Assembly: GCF_013753875.1 (NCBI RefSeq)
Contig: NZ_SMDS01000018.1
Span: 248,001 to 312,000 of the forward strand
Direction: 5' to 3'
Source of the DNA: Candidatus Pantoea persica
Lineage (GTDB): Bacteria; Pseudomonadota; Gammaproteobacteria; Enterobacterales; Enterobacteriaceae
DNA length: 64,000 nucleotides
In this document: one piece after another, positions 10,523 through 21,018 of the stretch
Layout: each line of letters begins with the position of its first letter
How positions within the stretch are numbered: the first letter of the stretch is position 1
Notes under the pieces: generated by a model
Seen by the model: the letters and a program-made list of their open reading frames with translations, nothing else
Told to the model about the DNA's origin: nothing
Database searches by the model: none
Made by a program: the position numbers and the translations under genes

Positions 10523-10902
10523 ATGATGAAAATGTGTATTGCAACGGCGGACCTGCTGCTGAGTCTCCCAACGCTGGCGCAGGAGGATCCCATCGACGGC
10601 GCGGTGTCCACGCTGGCGATGACCGATTACTACCTGCACCGCCAGCAGCACCTGGGATAAGGCGATAAATGCGCAGTATCAGCAGCTGATGAAACCCCTC
10701 AGCGGCGCGCCGCAGCGCGCAGCGTCAGTGGCTCGCCTACCGCGACAGCTGGCAGGCGGCGAGCGCCGCCTACTTCGCCCATACCCAGGGCACGCTGGCG
10801 CAGGTCTCCGTCGCCGCGCAGCGCGTCGCGCTGGTGCGCAATCAGACGCTGATGCTGCAGTCGCTGCGTGAAGGGAGTTGCGCCAGCGGCGCGGATTGTT
10901 GA
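10523..10902 (+). pseudogene. LprI-like (DUF1311) periplasmic protein remnant
   Basis: Joining frames gives a short secreted protein: a signal-like start MMKMCIATADLLLSLPTLAQ, then TWDKAINAQYQQLMKPLSG, then QRQWLAYRDSWQAASAAYF and a final REGSC. The W..YRD..C-type pattern is that of the lysozyme-inhibitor LprI/DUF1311 family. One frame change lies near 10646 (giving TAA after HRQQHLG) and one near 10720. The family assignment rests on the short motif, and the cysteine normally following YRD is not present. Confidence 0.55.
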
Positions 10903-10928
10903 TAAATGGGGGCGGCAATATTGCTTAC

Positions 10929-10948
10929 GCGCCGGCGACTGCCGGCGC
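10929..10948. repeat. Perfect hairpin upstream of the DUF441 gene
   Basis: GCGCCGGC and GCCGGCGC flank the loop GACT. There is no T run, so it is a weak terminator at best. It lies 26 bases before the DUF441 start. Confidence 0.45.
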
Positions 10949-10973
10949 CTTCATCCATTTTCAGGGAGAATTT

Positions 10974-11423
10974 ATGGCTGCCTATGCCTCCACCTTTATC
11001 CTTGTCTGCTTTGTGCTCCTCAGCCATTTCGTCCACAACAGCGCCGTCACCATCTCTATTCTGATCCTGCTGGCGATCAAGCTTACCCCGATGTCGCACT
11101 TCTTTCCTTACGTGGAGAAGCAGGGTATCCAGCTCGGCATTATTATCCTGACGGTGGCGGTGATGGCGCCGCTCGCCAGCGGTTCGCTACCCGCCGCGTC
11201 GCTACTGAAATCTTTCGCCAACTGGCAGTCGATCGTGGCGATTGTGGTCGGGATTTTCGTCGCCTGGCTGGGCGGGCGCGGCGTCAACTTTATGAGCGTT
11301 CAGCCGTCAGTGATTGGCGGCCTGTTAATCGGTACGGTTATCGGCGTCGCTTTCTTCCGCGGTGTGCCGGTCGGACCGCTGATTGCTGCGGGGATCGTCT
11401 CTCTGTTTGTCGCAGCGAAGTAA
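10974..11423 (+). CDS. YeaL-like DUF441 inner-membrane protein
   Basis: The function is unknown; the family is a small polytopic inner-membrane protein. The 149-residue product aligns along its full length with E. coli YeaL (148), sharing [19 protein letters not shown], the WLGGRGVN segment and [13 protein letters not shown], with about four hydrophobic segments (residues 5-35, 52-75, 86-104, 118-145). The ATG at 10974 is preferred because AGGGAG lies seven bases before it and it matches the family start; the longer reading from 10878 crosses the upstream hairpin. It is intact and stands alone before ppa. Confidence 0.85.
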   Translation: MAAYASTFILVCFVLLSHFVHNSAVTISILILLAIKLTPMSHFFPYVEKQGIQLGIIILTVAVMAPLASGSLPAASLLKSFANWQSIVAIVVGIFVAWLGGRGVNFMSVQPSVIGGLLIGTVIGVAFFRGVPVGPLIAAGIVSLFVAAK

Positions 11424-11478
11424 GGCGTGGAGCAATCCGAAAGGTCAAAAAGGGGGCATACTTTCAGTGTCAGTTGGC

Positions 11479-11484
11479 TATAAT
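11479..11484 (+). promoter_or_regulatory. Candidate -10 element of the ppa promoter
   Basis: TATAAT sits in the small palindrome GGCTATAATAGCC, 39 bases before the ppa start. The hexamer 17 bases upstream, GCATAC, is a poor -35, so the full promoter is uncertain. Confidence 0.45.
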
Positions 11485-11522
11485 AGCCGACACTCACCAT
11501 ATGACTATTGAAGGAATGCCCG

Positions 11523-12053
11523 ATGAGTTTGAACCAGGTGCCTGCAGGTAAAGAACTGCCAGAAGATATCTACGTTGTCATTGAGATTCCGGCCAATGCC
11601 GATCCGATCAAATACGAAGTCGACAAAGAGTCTGGCGCCCTGTTCGTAGACCGTTTCATATCTACGGCGATGTTCTATCCGTGTAACTACGGCTATATCA
11701 ACCACACGCTGTCGCTGGATGGCGATCCGGTTGACGTGCTGGTTCCGACCCCGTACCCGCTGCAGCCAGGCGTCGTTATCTGCTGCCGTCCGGTTGGCGT
11801 GCTGAAAATGACCGACGAGTCTGGTCACGACGCGAAAGTCGTCGCTGTGCCGCACACCAAGCTGACCAAAGAGTACGATCACATCAAAGATGTGAACGAC
11901 CTACCGGAACTGCTGCGCGCGCAGATCACTCACTTTTTCGAGCACTACAAAGATCTGGAAAAAGGCAAATGGGTGAAGGTTGACGGCTGGGACAACGCCA
12001 AAGCCGCTAAAGCGGAAATCGTTGCCTCTTTCGACCGCGCGCAGAAGAAATAA
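11523..12053 (+). CDS. ppa: Inorganic pyrophosphatase
   Basis: Ppa hydrolyses pyrophosphate in the cytoplasm and pulls biosynthetic reactions forward; it is essential in E. coli. The 176-residue product has the same length as the E. coli enzyme and keeps the family I signature DGDPVDVLV and the active-site stretch FYPCNYGYI. The start ATGAGTTTG at 11523 ([14 protein letters not shown]) matches E. coli; the ATG 15 bases upstream is rejected. It is followed by a strong terminator. Confidence 0.96.
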   Translation: MSLNQVPAGKELPEDIYVVIEIPANADPIKYEVDKESGALFVDRFISTAMFYPCNYGYINHTLSLDGDPVDVLVPTPYPLQPGVVICCRPVGVLKMTDESGHDAKVVAVPHTKLTKEYDHIKDVNDLPELLRAQITHFFEHYKDLEKGKWVKVDGWDNAKAAKAEIVASFDRAQKK

Positions 12054-12068
12054 GCCCGCAGTTGTTCA

Positions 12069-12099
12069 AAAAACACCGTCCAGAGGACGGTGTTTTTGT
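12069..12099 (+). terminator. Rho-independent terminator after ppa
   Basis: The stem AACACCGTCC / GGACGGTGTT with an AGA loop is flanked by A and T runs. Confidence 0.85.
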
Positions 12100-12215
12100 T
12101 TCTGCGCAGCAGGCGTGTTGGGGTGATGTTGTCCGATCGCAAAAGCGGCCTCTGTGCCGGCCCCACCCCTGAGTAACAGACAAAAAAACACTGTCCAGCT
12201 GGATGGTGGTGTTGT

Positions 12216-12572
12216 TTATGCGTCTGACGGAGGATCGTCGCGCCGCAGCCAGTCACCGCTAGCGATGCGCTCGCGCCCTTTTACCGGACGCTGGTACATA
12301 TAGAGCCAGGCGCTGCCCCAGGGCGTCTGCATCAGCTGGCGCTTGTATTCGCCACCTTTAGTGTGCAGCACATCCAGCTCGGCCAGCGTGGTGGCGTCGA
12401 TGCGGTAAACCTCACAATAGACGGTTCCTTCGCCTGGGATAACGCCCGGATAATAGCCGAGACTGTAGAGCGCAAAGCCCTCAATCTGCATATCCCCCAG
12501 CCATTGCGCATTCGTCATCCAGTGACTGTTTCCCTGTTTGCGCCGTAAACTGCCGTAGACAATTATTCGCAT
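12216..12572 (-). CDS. ytfP: YtfP, gamma-glutamylcyclotransferase-fold protein
   Basis: YtfP is a small soluble protein of the GGCT-like fold with no proven substrate. The 118-residue product aligns with E. coli YtfP (113), sharing the opening YGSLRRKQGNSHWM and GSAWLYMYQRPV. The YGSL motif forms the cyclotransferase substrate loop. Its ATG lies two bases after the tamB stop, so tamA-tamB-ytfP is one operon with coupled translation. An imperfect hairpin at about 12186-12213 may terminate it. Confidence 0.9.
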   Translation of the reverse strand: MRIIVYGSLRRKQGNSHWMTNAQWLGDMQIEGFALYSLGYYPGVIPGEGTVYCEVYRIDATTLAELDVLHTKGGEYKRQLMQTPWGSAWLYMYQRPVKGRERIASGDWLRRDDPPSDA

Positions 12573-12574
12573 TG

Positions 12575-15500
12575 CTAAAACTCGAACTGATAGAGCAAAT
12601 CAAGAGCCTGATCCACACCGGATACGGCTTCCAAATAGAGCTTGGGCATCAGGCGATAACGCAAGGTTAAGGTCGCCAGTGAATCGAAAATGCCGACACC
12701 ATATTTTACTTGTAGACCCGGCAACACATAGCCGCTGACCTGCACCTGTTGGCTGTCGCCAACGCCGGTGGTGTCAAGAGCAAGATTGCTGACGCCGAAT
12801 GTCCCACCGATTTTACCCACAACCTGCCCACTTTGTGCAACCCCCAGCCCGATTAACGCGGAGGTTAATGCGTTGCTGTCGCCGTCGCTGTCCAGTCCCT
12901 GACCGCGCAGCAGATAGGAGAGCGTCTCCTGCTGCGACATCGCCGGATCGGAGAAGACCTCGACCTTCGACTCGTCCGCCAGCCCGGTGACGCGCAGGCC
13001 CGCTGTCACGTCATCCTCTGTCGCCTCGGGATTACGGATCGCCTCCAGATTGATATAGGGCTGATCCGGCGGCCCGGCGAACTGCAGCTCGCCTTTGCGC
13101 ACGATCAGATTCTGCCCGTAGGTGTGGAAGCGGCCGGAGGGGATATTAATCTGGCCATTGAGGCCCAGTCCGGTTTTATCCTGCACCACCTTCAGGTCGC
13201 CGTTCAACTTCGCCTTCAGGCCGAAGGCGGAGAGACGCACGTCGTTGCCGACGTGGATCACTAGATTGCTGTTGATCGGGCTGGCGGCGCTTTTCGGCTG
13301 AATCGGCTGCAGATTGTTATCCAGCAGCACCTCGTCCGACGAGACGCCGGTGGCGCTCTCCGGCACCTCCTGCACCGTAATGCGCGCCCAGGGCACATCG
13401 ACGCCGCCGTCGAGGCTGAACACCGCCGGCGTCGCCTCAAACACCAGATCCGGCGAGACATCCATGCGCACCATCGGCGGCACGGTGACGCGCACACGGC
13501 TGCCCTGCGCCGCGATGCGCGCGCGCCAGTTGTCGAGCTGGCTCCAGTCGGCGTTGCCGTTGAGGTTAATGTTGCCCTGCGCGGTCTGCACCTGGCCGTT
13601 AAGCGTCGAGCTCATGCCGTTGAACACCATATTAAGGTTCGCGGCGGTGAGATCGACCGGCATAAAGTTGCCGTCAACGTCGACGCCCTGCAGCCCCAGC
13701 TGGCCGAAGACCTGCGGCTGCTTCACGCTGCCGCCGAGCCGCAGGCTACTGTTGAGGTTGCCCTTGATCTGCTCGCCCTGCATCAGCGCCGGATTGATCA
13801 TCGCCAGCGAGATGTTGCGGATATTGACGTTGCCGCCCAGCGTGCGGCGATTCTGCAGATCGCTGATCTGCACGTTGCCGTCGAGCTGGCCGTTGTTGGC
13901 GATGCGGATCAGCCAGTCGAGATCGGCCCTTCCGTTGTGCAGCGCCGCGTTGAGGTTCAGGGTGCTGAAGTCGATGGGCAACGTGTTGCCCTGCACATCC
14001 TGCCGCACCTTGACGCTGTTGCCCTTCAGCGAGAGGGTGCCGGTCGGCAGCGCCCCATCCGCCGTCCAGTTGACGCGCGCGTCGCCGCTGAAGACGCCCG
14101 CCAGCTGGGTTTCATCCGGCAGGAACGGCTTGATCATCGTCAGGTCGAAGCGGTTCAGGGTGACGTGCGCGTGACCGCTTGACCCCGCCTCTACCGGCTC
14201 CGACACGCAGAGCTGCGCGTTGGGGTTCTGCCAGCAGTGCGGGCCAATGGTGGCGGTCTGCTCCGCGTTGAGGTAGTCGATCGCCATCGCGCGCGTCAGA
14301 CGCAATTCGCCCACCGGCGTGTCAAAGCGCGTATTGTTAAGCGTACCCTGCCAGCGCTGCTGCTGGCGATCGAAGCTGCCGTTGAGCGCCAGCTGGCCGG
14401 AGACCGGCTCGCCCTGAACGTTAAGTTTCAGCTGATGCGCTTTTTCATTACCGTCGGCATTGAGCGTCAGCAGGCTGATCTTGAGCGCGTCCTGCTGCAG
14501 CTGCTCGACGCGCAGCTGCAGCTTCCCGTCCACCTGATCGTTGGAGCGCACGTCGCCCTCCAGCGTGACGCGGCGGATTTGCAGCTGCTGCCAGCGCAGA
14601 CCGGTGGCGTTGAGATCGGCCAGCAGCTGCGGCGCCTGCATCGTGCCGCGCGCCTTGAGGGTGCCTTTGACGAAGCCGCCCAGCCCCGGCAGAGTGTTGT
14701 CGAGATGCGGCGCGTCGATGGTGGCGTCGAGGTTAAGCGTATCGCCCAGCACGCCTTTCACGTCCAGATTATTGCGGCCCAGCACGATGTGCACGCCGGG
14801 AATATCCCACTGGTTGTAGCTGTTGCCCCTGAGCGAGCCGTCGGCACTGACCGCGTTCTGTTTGACGTTGCCCTTGAGCTGCAGCTGCGGCACGCTCACC
14901 TGCCAGCTGCCGCCATAGAGGCTGCCGCGCGTGGCGATTTTGCCGTCCAGCTTCGCCGGCCAGTCGGGATACTGGCGCGCGGTGTTGATGCCGGAGAGCG
15001 TCAGCTCGCTGCGCCAGCTGATCGCCTTACTCCAGTCCAGCAGCGCCGTGAGATCGATATTGCCCTGCAGCACGCCGATGCGCAGCTTGTCGAGGGAGAA
15101 CTGCTCGACGTTGCCTTTGCCGTCCAGCGCTATCGTGGCAGGCGGCACGCTGTCGCTCTTCACCGCGGTGCGCAGCGACATGGCGTAGTCAGTGACTTTG
15201 CCTGTGAACCGGTAGTCGAGATCGTCCGCCTGGTACTGCACCGCGCCGGTGAGCGGCCAGGGCAGCTGCAGGCTGGTGAGACGCAGCGACAGCGGCAGTC
15301 CGGCCACCGCCAGCTGGGTGGCAGCGTCGAGCTGGGCGCGTACCGGACCGGAAAAGTTGAGGCCCAGCTTCAGCTCGTCGCGCATCGCGCCGCCCAGGTC
15401 CAGCTTGATCTTCTCCCCTTTCAGCGGATCGACATTTGCCGTGCCGTTAAGCGTGAAGTTCACCGCCCAGTTGCCCGCCAGCGTAGCGTCGCCGCTGCCG

Positions 15501-16345
15501 CTAAGCTGGCCGAGGTTAGAGTCGACGTCCAACGTCTGCAGCTGCAGCCGACGGTCGGCGCTTTTCGCTTTCAGCAGCAGGCGGTTGATGGCGATGTCGG
15601 TGCCGCCAGTCAGGCGCAGCTGTTCGCCGAGGATCTCCTGCACCTCGATATCGAGCGGCAGGCGAAAATTGGGCAGATCCGGTAGCAGCGGTTTGGCGAA
15701 CATCGCCTGCAGGGTTTCGCCCAGCGGCTTCTCATCCGGCTGCGGCTGCGGCTGCTGCACTTTTGGCTGCACCACCTCTTCATTGGCGACCTGCGCCGCT
15801 TTCGGCAGCGCCACCAGCAGGCTCTGAATATGGATCGGATTGAGCGTCAGCGCGCGCTCGCGCCACTGCAGGCCGGTGGTGAAGTCGAGCAGCGAAACGG
15901 CAGTGTCGTCGATTTTGACGTTGATGTTATGCAGGCCAAGATGGTGCAGCGTAATCGGATAAGGCGTGCTGAAATCACCGCTGCCGCCCTCCTCTTCCGG
16001 CGGAGCCTCTTGAGCGGGCGCCATCTTTTTGCTGTCCACCACCACGCTGACGTCTTTCAGCGCGATATCATTGACGCACACCGAAGAGTGCAGCAGGCAG
16101 TTGAGATCCACCGCCAGATGGAAGGTGCCAGCGTCGACGCTGACGCCGGGCATCTCATAGCGCAGCCCGCTGACGGTCAGGTTGCGCCAGCCGCCCTCGA
16201 CCTGTTTGATCGACAGGCCCGGCACCCAGCGCGCCGCGCCGTTTAGCACCAGATGTAGCCCCGGCGTGGTGCCGATCAGGAACGCCACGCAGCCCAGCAG
16301 CATAAAGATCACGATGCCGATCAGGACCTTTTTCCATAGCTTCAT
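12575..16345 (-). CDS. tamB: TamB, envelope-spanning lipid transfer / translocation protein
   Basis: TamB is an inner-membrane-anchored AsmA-like bridge protein that spans the periplasm, moves phospholipid toward the outer membrane and cooperates with TamA. The 1256-residue product matches the usual length (E. coli 1259). An N-terminal membrane anchor lies at about residues 5-27, followed by repeated beta-strand units and a C-terminal DUF490/TamB domain (about 900-1256) ending in LLYQFEF. The start overlaps the tamA stop by four bases (ATGA). At 3.8 kb it is the longest gene here and has no frame lesion, which argues that breaks elsewhere are real mutations. Confidence 0.96.
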   Translation of the reverse strand: MKLWKKVLIGIVIFMLLGCVAFLIGTTPGLHLVLNGAARWVPGLSIKQVEGGWRNLTVSGLRYEMPGVSVDAGTFHLAVDLNCLLHSSVCVNDIALKDVSVVVDSKKMAPAQEAPPEEEGGSGDFSTPYPITLHHLGLHNINVKIDDTAVSLLDFTTGLQWRERALTLNPIHIQSLLVALPKAAQVANEEVVQPKVQQPQPQPDEKPLGETLQAMFAKPLLPDLPNFRLPLDIEVQEILGEQLRLTGGTDIAINRLLLKAKSADRRLQLQTLDVDSNLGQLSGSGDATLAGNWAVNFTLNGTANVDPLKGEKIKLDLGGAMRDELKLGLNFSGPVRAQLDAATQLAVAGLPLSLRLTSLQLPWPLTGAVQYQADDLDYRFTGKVTDYAMSLRTAVKSDSVPPATIALDGKGNVEQFSLDKLRIGVLQGNIDLTALLDWSKAISWRSELTLSGINTARQYPDWPAKLDGKIATRGSLYGGSWQVSVPQLQLKGNVKQNAVSADGSLRGNSYNQWDIPGVHIVLGRNNLDVKGVLGDTLNLDATIDAPHLDNTLPGLGGFVKGTLKARGTMQAPQLLADLNATGLRWQQLQIRRVTLEGDVRSNDQVDGKLQLRVEQLQQDALKISLLTLNADGNEKAHQLKLNVQGEPVSGQLALNGSFDRQQQRWQGTLNNTRFDTPVGELRLTRAMAIDYLNAEQTATIGPHCWQNPNAQLCVSEPVEAGSSGHAHVTLNRFDLTMIKPFLPDETQLAGVFSGDARVNWTADGALPTGTLSLKGNSVKVRQDVQGNTLPIDFSTLNLNAALHNGRADLDWLIRIANNGQLDGNVQISDLQNRRTLGGNVNIRNISLAMINPALMQGEQIKGNLNSSLRLGGSVKQPQVFGQLGLQGVDVDGNFMPVDLTAANLNMVFNGMSSTLNGQVQTAQGNINLNGNADWSQLDNWRARIAAQGSRVRVTVPPMVRMDVSPDLVFEATPAVFSLDGGVDVPWARITVQEVPESATGVSSDEVLLDNNLQPIQPKSAASPINSNLVIHVGNDVRLSAFGLKAKLNGDLKVVQDKTGLGLNGQINIPSGRFHTYGQNLIVRKGELQFAGPPDQPYINLEAIRNPEATEDDVTAGLRVTGLADESKVEVFSDPAMSQQETLSYLLRGQGLDSDGDSNALTSALIGLGVAQSGQVVGKIGGTFGVSNLALDTTGVGDSQQVQVSGYVLPGLQVKYGVGIFDSLATLTLRYRLMPKLYLEAVSGVDQALDLLYQFEF

Positions 16346-18081
16346 AGTTCAGGCCCCAGTCCGATATAGAATTGCAAACCATGCTCCTCGCTGTCGCCGA
16401 TCGGCCGGGCGATATCCAGTTTGATCGGCCCCACCGGCGACGCCCAGCGCACGCCGAAGCCCGCGCCGGTTTTAAAATTGCTCTGCTTGATGTCGTTGAC
16501 CGCTTCGCCCGAATCGATAAACGCCGCGCCCCACCACTTGCCGGTCACGTTGTACTGATACTCCAGCGAGCCGGTGGCGAGCTTCGAGGCGCCGGTCAGC
16601 TTGCCGTCCTCGTCGCGTGGAGAAATGTCTTTGTCTTTGTAGCCACGAATGCTGCGATCGCCACCAGCGAAGAAGCGCAGATCCGGCGGCACCTTCTCGA
16701 AGTTGTTGGTTTCGATCCAGCCGAGATTGCCGCGCGCCACAAAGCGGTGCTTGTCCGCCAGCGTGCGGATCCAGACATTCTGCGCCTTCAGGAGCAGGAA
16801 GCCGACGTCGGAGCCCCAGGTGGTGTCGGAGACGTCTACCGAATAGCGCTGCGTATCGCCCCAGGTCGGCATCAGGCCGCCGCGCGAGCGGGTACGGTTC
16901 AGGCTGACGCCCGGATAGAGCAGCATGGTGGTGTTGGTGACGCTGCCCTGGGTAAAGTGGTCGAGGCTCCATTTCAGGTTGATCGCCTTCTGCCAGCCGG
17001 TGCTGTTCTCCCAGTAACGGGAGACGCCGAGCGTGCTGGTGTCCGCTTTGGTGTCGTTGAGATCGGTGCGCTTCAGGCCGCCGGTGAAGATGTAGTACTG
17101 CTCAAGCGGGCTTTTCAACAGCGGCACTTTATAACTGAGATCGAGCTGCTGCTCCGGCGCGGAGATATAGGCGCTGGCCGCCAGGCTATGGCCGCTGTCG
17201 TTGATCCAGGGCTTTTTCCACGTCGCCTTCAGGCGCGGGCCGACGTCGGTGGAGTAGCCGACGCCGGTTTCGATGGTATTTTCGGTGCGCGGCGACAGCG
17301 CGGCATTCAGCGGCAGCACTTTTGTTTTACGCCCCTGATTGAACTCCGGCGCCACCACCACCGAATTAAACCAGCCGGTGGTGGAAAGCCGCCGGTTCAG
17401 CTCGGCGAGCTCGCGCGAGCTGTAGTAGTCCCCTTTTTTAAACGGCACGAGGTTCTTCAGGTATTCTTCTGGGATCTGCGAGCCGGAGAAGCTGACGTCG
17501 CCGAAACGGTAGCGCTGGCCGCTGTCGTAGTCGATATCCCAGAAAGCTTCGCGCCGCTCGACCGAGACGCCGAGCTGGCTTTTTTTGAAGTCGCCGTCGA
17601 AATAGCCGTTACGCAGCGCCAGGTTAGAGAAGCCGCTCTTGAATTTGCCATACTCGCCGTGGTTGAGCTGCCTGCCCACCGCCGGCGTGCCCTGTTTCAC
17701 CCATGCCCGGTAGTCGGGATCGCGCAGAGCATCGCCTTCCAGTACAATGGTGCTGCCCACGATTTTAACCGGCTCGCCGGGTTTAACGTGGGCGATCAGC
17801 ACCGGCCTGCCGCCTTCTGCCGGCGCAGGACGCGATTCGAAATCGATATCCGGTTCATAGTAGCCGATCGCTTTCAGCCCCTGCTGAATCGCTTCTGAGA
17901 CGCGCGCGCGGAAGCGGCCATCGTTGGAGACCTCATCGGCGTCGATGGTCGAGAGGTGCGCGCGCACGTTTTTATTGAGATCCCCGGTTAAGCCTTCAAC
18001 CTGAAGGCGCACTTTCGCTGCCTCGACGGCCGACGCGGAGGCCAGCAGGCAGGCAATAAAACAAACGTGAATTCGTGGCAC
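16342..18081 (-). CDS. tamA: TamA, Omp85-family outer-membrane protein
   Basis: TamA is the outer-membrane partner of TamB. The 579-residue product (E. coli 577) has a signal peptide ([21 protein letters not shown]), three POTRA domains to about residue 265, and a 16-strand Omp85 barrel with the lid motif [13 protein letters not shown] near residue 475 and the barrel end FYIGLGPEL. tamA opens the tamA-tamB-ytfP operon. The upstream region lacks msrA, which is divergent from tamA in E. coli. Confidence 0.95.
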   Translation of the reverse strand: MPRIHVCFIACLLASASAVEAAKVRLQVEGLTGDLNKNVRAHLSTIDADEVSNDGRFRARVSEAIQQGLKAIGYYEPDIDFESRPAPAEGGRPVLIAHVKPGEPVKIVGSTIVLEGDALRDPDYRAWVKQGTPAVGRQLNHGEYGKFKSGFSNLALRNGYFDGDFKKSQLGVSVERREAFWDIDYDSGQRYRFGDVSFSGSQIPEEYLKNLVPFKKGDYYSSRELAELNRRLSTTGWFNSVVVAPEFNQGRKTKVLPLNAALSPRTENTIETGVGYSTDVGPRLKATWKKPWINDSGHSLAASAYISAPEQQLDLSYKVPLLKSPLEQYYIFTGGLKRTDLNDTKADTSTLGVSRYWENSTGWQKAINLKWSLDHFTQGSVTNTTMLLYPGVSLNRTRSRGGLMPTWGDTQRYSVDVSDTTWGSDVGFLLLKAQNVWIRTLADKHRFVARGNLGWIETNNFEKVPPDLRFFAGGDRSIRGYKDKDISPRDEDGKLTGASKLATGSLEYQYNVTGKWWGAAFIDSGEAVNDIKQSNFKTGAGFGVRWASPVGPIKLDIARPIGDSEEHGLQFYIGLGPEL

Positions 18082-18528
18082 GCGTACTCCTGTTAATCAT
18101 ACCGACCCCTATTCCGCGGGGTGTTTATATATCCCTAGATATATGAACATCGCAGCGGCGCTTTCATCATCATAGCCGTTGAAAGCGGCCTGCGGCTGCG
18201 AAAAAAGCGTTTAAAATGCCAGCCAGCGCCCATTGTCAGCAAATGCCCGAGGCGATACAACCGCTGCGCGGCCAACAGGCACGCCACTCGGATTAATCTG
18301 ATCACCTGTGCAAAAAGGCTGTTCTGGCGGCCTTCAGGGCGCTGCTGCTATAATCAGCGGCGCAGGCGCAGCCTGCTCTTTTCCTGCCCCGATTCGGCCA
18401 CGCCGCGTCGATAAGGCGCAGACATTTTTGGCACGGATAGCCCAGACGGTGAGGTGAGTACAAGCGGTACGCGCTCTTCACGCGCTGCCTAGGCCAAAAA
18501 TTACAAGTGGATAACCCTTTGAAAACCT
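18082..18528. other. 447-base intergenic region between tamA and ytfL
   Basis: No ORF or recognisable remnant is seen, although msrA lies here in E. coli. TATAAT at 18349-18354 is a possible -10 for ytfL, but the hexamer upstream is poor. Confidence 0.5.
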
Positions 18529-19851
18529 ATGTTAGATAGCTTACTTGTCATCCTGCTGCTGATTATTATCAGCGCCTTTTTCTCTCTGTCGGAAATCTCG
18601 CTGGCGGCCGCCCGCAAGATTAAACTTAAACTGCTGGCCGATGAGGGTAACGTCAACGCCCAGCACGTGCTGAAGATGCAGGAAACGCCCGGTACCTTCT
18701 TTACCGTGGTGCAAATCTGCCTTAACGCGGTCGCCATTCTCGGAGGTATCGTCGGCGACGCGGCTTTTTCTCCCGCCTTCAACAGCCTGTTTATCCGCTT
18801 TATGGAGCCGGCGCTCGCTGAACAGCTCAGCTTTATCTGCTCCTTCGTTATCGTCACCAGCCTGTTTATCCTGTGCGCCGATCTGACGCCGAAGCGCGTC
18901 GGCATGATCGCGCCGGAAGTGGTGGCGCTGCGCATCATCAACCCGATGCGCTTCTGTCTGCTGGTGTTCAGCCCGCTGGTCTGGCTGTTCAACGGCCTAG
19001 CGAACGTCTTCTTCCGCGTGTTTAAGCTGCCAATTGTGCGTAAAGACGATATCACCTCCGACGATATCTATGCGGTGGTAGAGGCGGGCGCGCTGGCGGG
19101 CGTGCTGCGCAAGCAGGAGCACGAGCTGATTGAGAACGTTTTCGAGCTGGAATCGCGCACCGTGCCCTCTTCCATGACCTCACGCGAAAACGTCATCTGG
19201 TTCGATCTGCGCGAGGACGAGAACACCCTGAAGACGAAAATCGCCGAGCATCCGCACTCTAAATTCCTAGTGTGCGACGGCGATATCGACCATATCGTCG
19301 GCTACGTCGACTCAAAAGAGCTGCTGCTGCGCGTGCTGGGCAACCAGAGCATGGCGCTCAACAGCGGCGTGCAGATCCGCTCAGTGCTGATTGTGCCCGA
19401 TACGCTGACGCTCTCCGAAGCGCTGGAGAGCTTTAAAACCGCCGGCGAAAATTTCGCAGTGATCATGAACGAATATGCGCTGGTGGTCGGCATCATCACA
19501 CTGAACGACGTGATGACCACGCTGATGGGCGATCTGGTGAGCCAGGGTTTGGAAGAGCAGATTGTGGCGCGCGACGAAAACTCCTGGCTGGTCGAGGGCG
19601 GCACGCCGATCGACGACGTGATGCGCGTGCTGGATATCGACGATTTCCCGAAGTCGGGAAACTACGAAACCATCGGCGGCTTTATGATGTATACGCTGCG
19701 TAAAATTCCCAAGCGCACCGACTTTGTGAAATTTGCCGGCTACAAGTTCGAGGTGGTGGATATCGACAGCTACCGAATCGACCAGCTGCTGGTGACGCGC
19801 ATTGACGAGCGTCCGCCGGTGCTGAATGTGGCGAAAGCCACGGAAGAGTAG
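18529..19851 (+). CDS. ytfL: YtfL, DUF21/CBS/CorC-HlyC transport-associated membrane protein
   Basis: YtfL belongs to the CNNM/CorC-like family linked to divalent cation or cadaverine homeostasis in enterobacteria; the exact role is debated. The 440-residue product (E. coli 447) has an N-terminal DUF21 membrane domain (residues 1-185), two CBS domains (about 200-325, with VIWFDL and FAVIMNEYALVVGIITLNDVM), and a C-terminal CorC_HlyC domain from about 340 (NSWLVEGGTPIDDV). It is intact with TAG as the natural stop, and a terminator follows ten bases later. Confidence 0.93.
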   Translation: MLDSLLVILLLIIISAFFSLSEISLAAARKIKLKLLADEGNVNAQHVLKMQETPGTFFTVVQICLNAVAILGGIVGDAAFSPAFNSLFIRFMEPALAEQLSFICSFVIVTSLFILCADLTPKRVGMIAPEVVALRIINPMRFCLLVFSPLVWLFNGLANVFFRVFKLPIVRKDDITSDDIYAVVEAGALAGVLRKQEHELIENVFELESRTVPSSMTSRENVIWFDLREDENTLKTKIAEHPHSKFLVCDGDIDHIVGYVDSKELLLRVLGNQSMALNSGVQIRSVLIVPDTLTLSEALESFKTAGENFAVIMNEYALVVGIITLNDVMTTLMGDLVSQGLEEQIVARDENSWLVEGGTPIDDVMRVLDIDDFPKSGNYETIGGFMMYTLRKIPKRTDFVKFAGYKFEVVDIDSYRIDQLLVTRIDERPPVLNVAKATEE

Positions 19852-19860
19852 AAAATTAGA

Positions 19861-19882
19861 GGGCGCCAGCGGCGCCCTTTTT
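19861..19882. terminator. Rho-independent terminator after ytfL
   Basis: GGGCGCC-AGC-GGCGCCC is followed by five T. It separates ytfL from the convergent ytfK. Confidence 0.85.
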
Positions 19883-19883
19883 G

Positions 19884-20090
19884 TCAGTTGAACTCCGCCT
19901 GAAGGCGCAGAACCTGACGGTTGATTTCGGACATCACACTCAGGTGCTGTTTGTCCTTAACGCGCGGGATCAACACTTTTCCCTTGTCGAACTCAAACGC
20001 GCCCACATCCTTTATATACATCCTTCCCTTGAACAGCGTTTTTACATATTTCGCTATTTGCATTGGATTATAGCGTTGGAAGATCTTCAT
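19884..20090 (-). CDS. ytfK: YtfK, SpoT-binding stress protein
   Basis: In E. coli YtfK binds SpoT and tips it toward (p)ppGpp synthesis under phosphate or fatty-acid starvation. The 68-residue product from the ATG at 20090 ([20 protein letters not shown]) has the E. coli length and nearly the same sequence, including [19 protein letters not shown] longer reading from 20162 would add 24 residues with no family match and is rejected. It is convergent with ytfL and divergent from the ytfJ remnant. Stringent-response input therefore appears kept. Confidence 0.92.
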   Translation of the reverse strand: MKIFQRYNPMQIAKYVKTLFKGRMYIKDVGAFEFDKGKVLIPRVKDKQHLSVMSEINRQVLRLQAEFN

Positions 20091-20405
20091 ACTGCTTAAC
20101 TCCTGTACATTTATAAATACGCTTCGCCGTTTCCAAGTTCGGTACGAGCCTATGAAGCGCAAAGTGCCGGTAAACTATAGAACACTGAGCGGGGTTAAAG
20201 TTCCGAAAACTAAACTTTTTTACTGAGTTGAAACAGCATTACAGAATAGTCTGTTCTCTCTCTCGTCGAACACAGTATAAATCAGAACTTGTTAAGAAAT
20301 TATGGCATAAATAACAAACCCGATACCTTAACAAGACAGGCGCATTATCACCGCTTACTATTGCAGGAAAATGACTAACTAGTCGGATCACTGAGGAGAA
20401 TCGTA
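20091..20405. other. Divergent promoter region of ytfK and the ytfJ remnant
   Basis: The stretch is AT-rich with several -10-like hexamers (for example TATAAA near 20275). No operator is recognised by eye. In E. coli ytfK responds to phosphate, but I see no PhoB box here. Confidence 0.4.
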
Positions 20406-20961
20406 ATGCGTTTCGTCGGTGCCCTATTCGCGCTAGCGCTGCTGTCTGGACTTGCCTGCGCCCACAGCCTGAAACAGGGCGAGCGTGTACCCGCCGTCGG
20501 CGTTAACGACAAGGGCGATCTGCGTTATCAGCAGGAGGAATTCAGCTATCAGCCCTGGAACAGCGCGCAGCTGACAGGCAAGGTGCGCGTCATTCAGCAC
20601 ATCGTGGGACGCTCATCCGCCAAAGAGGAAAATGCGGCCGTAGTAGAGGCGATCAAGGCCGGTCGCTTCCCGCACGACCGCTATCAGACCACCACCATCG
20701 TCAATACCGACGATGCCATTCCCGGCACCGGCATGTTTGTGCGCAGCAGCATCGAGGGCAATAAAAAGCAGTATCCCTAGTCACAGTTTATCTGTCGACA
20801 ACAAAGGCAACGTGAAAAAAGCCTGGCAGCTGGAGGATGCCGGATCGGCGATTGTGGTGCTGGATAAAGGCGGGCGCGTGCGCTTCGTGAAGGATGGCGC
20901 GCTGACGCAGCAGGAAAACACGCAGCTGATCGCGCTGGCGAGAACACTATTGAAGGAATAA
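20406..20961 (+). pseudogene. ytfJ: ytfJ remnant (periplasmic thioredoxin-like protein), TAG and frameshift
   Basis: YtfJ is a periplasmic protein of unknown role with a thioredoxin-like fold. The signal peptide (MRFVGALFALALLSGLACA) and the first 124 residues are intact. TAG at 20778-20780 then replaces the tryptophan of the family motif KKYPWSQF; its context CCCTAG is what a deaminated CCTGG Dcm site would give. One extra base at about 20791 shifts the frame before VDNKGNVKKAWQL, which runs to the natural TAA at 20961. Full length would be about 184 residues. Confidence 0.92.
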
Positions 20962-20962
20962 G

Positions 20963-20993
20963 GCTCTGCGCTGCGTCTGACGCAGCGCAGAGC
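20963..20993. repeat. Perfect 13-bp inverted repeat between ytfJ and cysQ
   Basis: GCTCTGCGCTGCG and CGCAGCGCAGAGC flank TCTGA. It lacks a T run, yet its place between two convergent 3' ends suggests it terminates or stabilises both transcripts. Confidence 0.6.
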
Positions 20994-21018
20994 GAGAGGC
21001 TGCCGCCTCCCGGATGCG

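Noticed and set aside
14237-15685. Long open frame on the plus strand opposite tamB
   Set aside because: It is an antisense shadow of a GC-rich gene, with no ribosome site or family motif.
16372-17898. 508-codon frame opposite tamA
   Set aside because: It is a codon-bias shadow; TamA is complete on the other strand.
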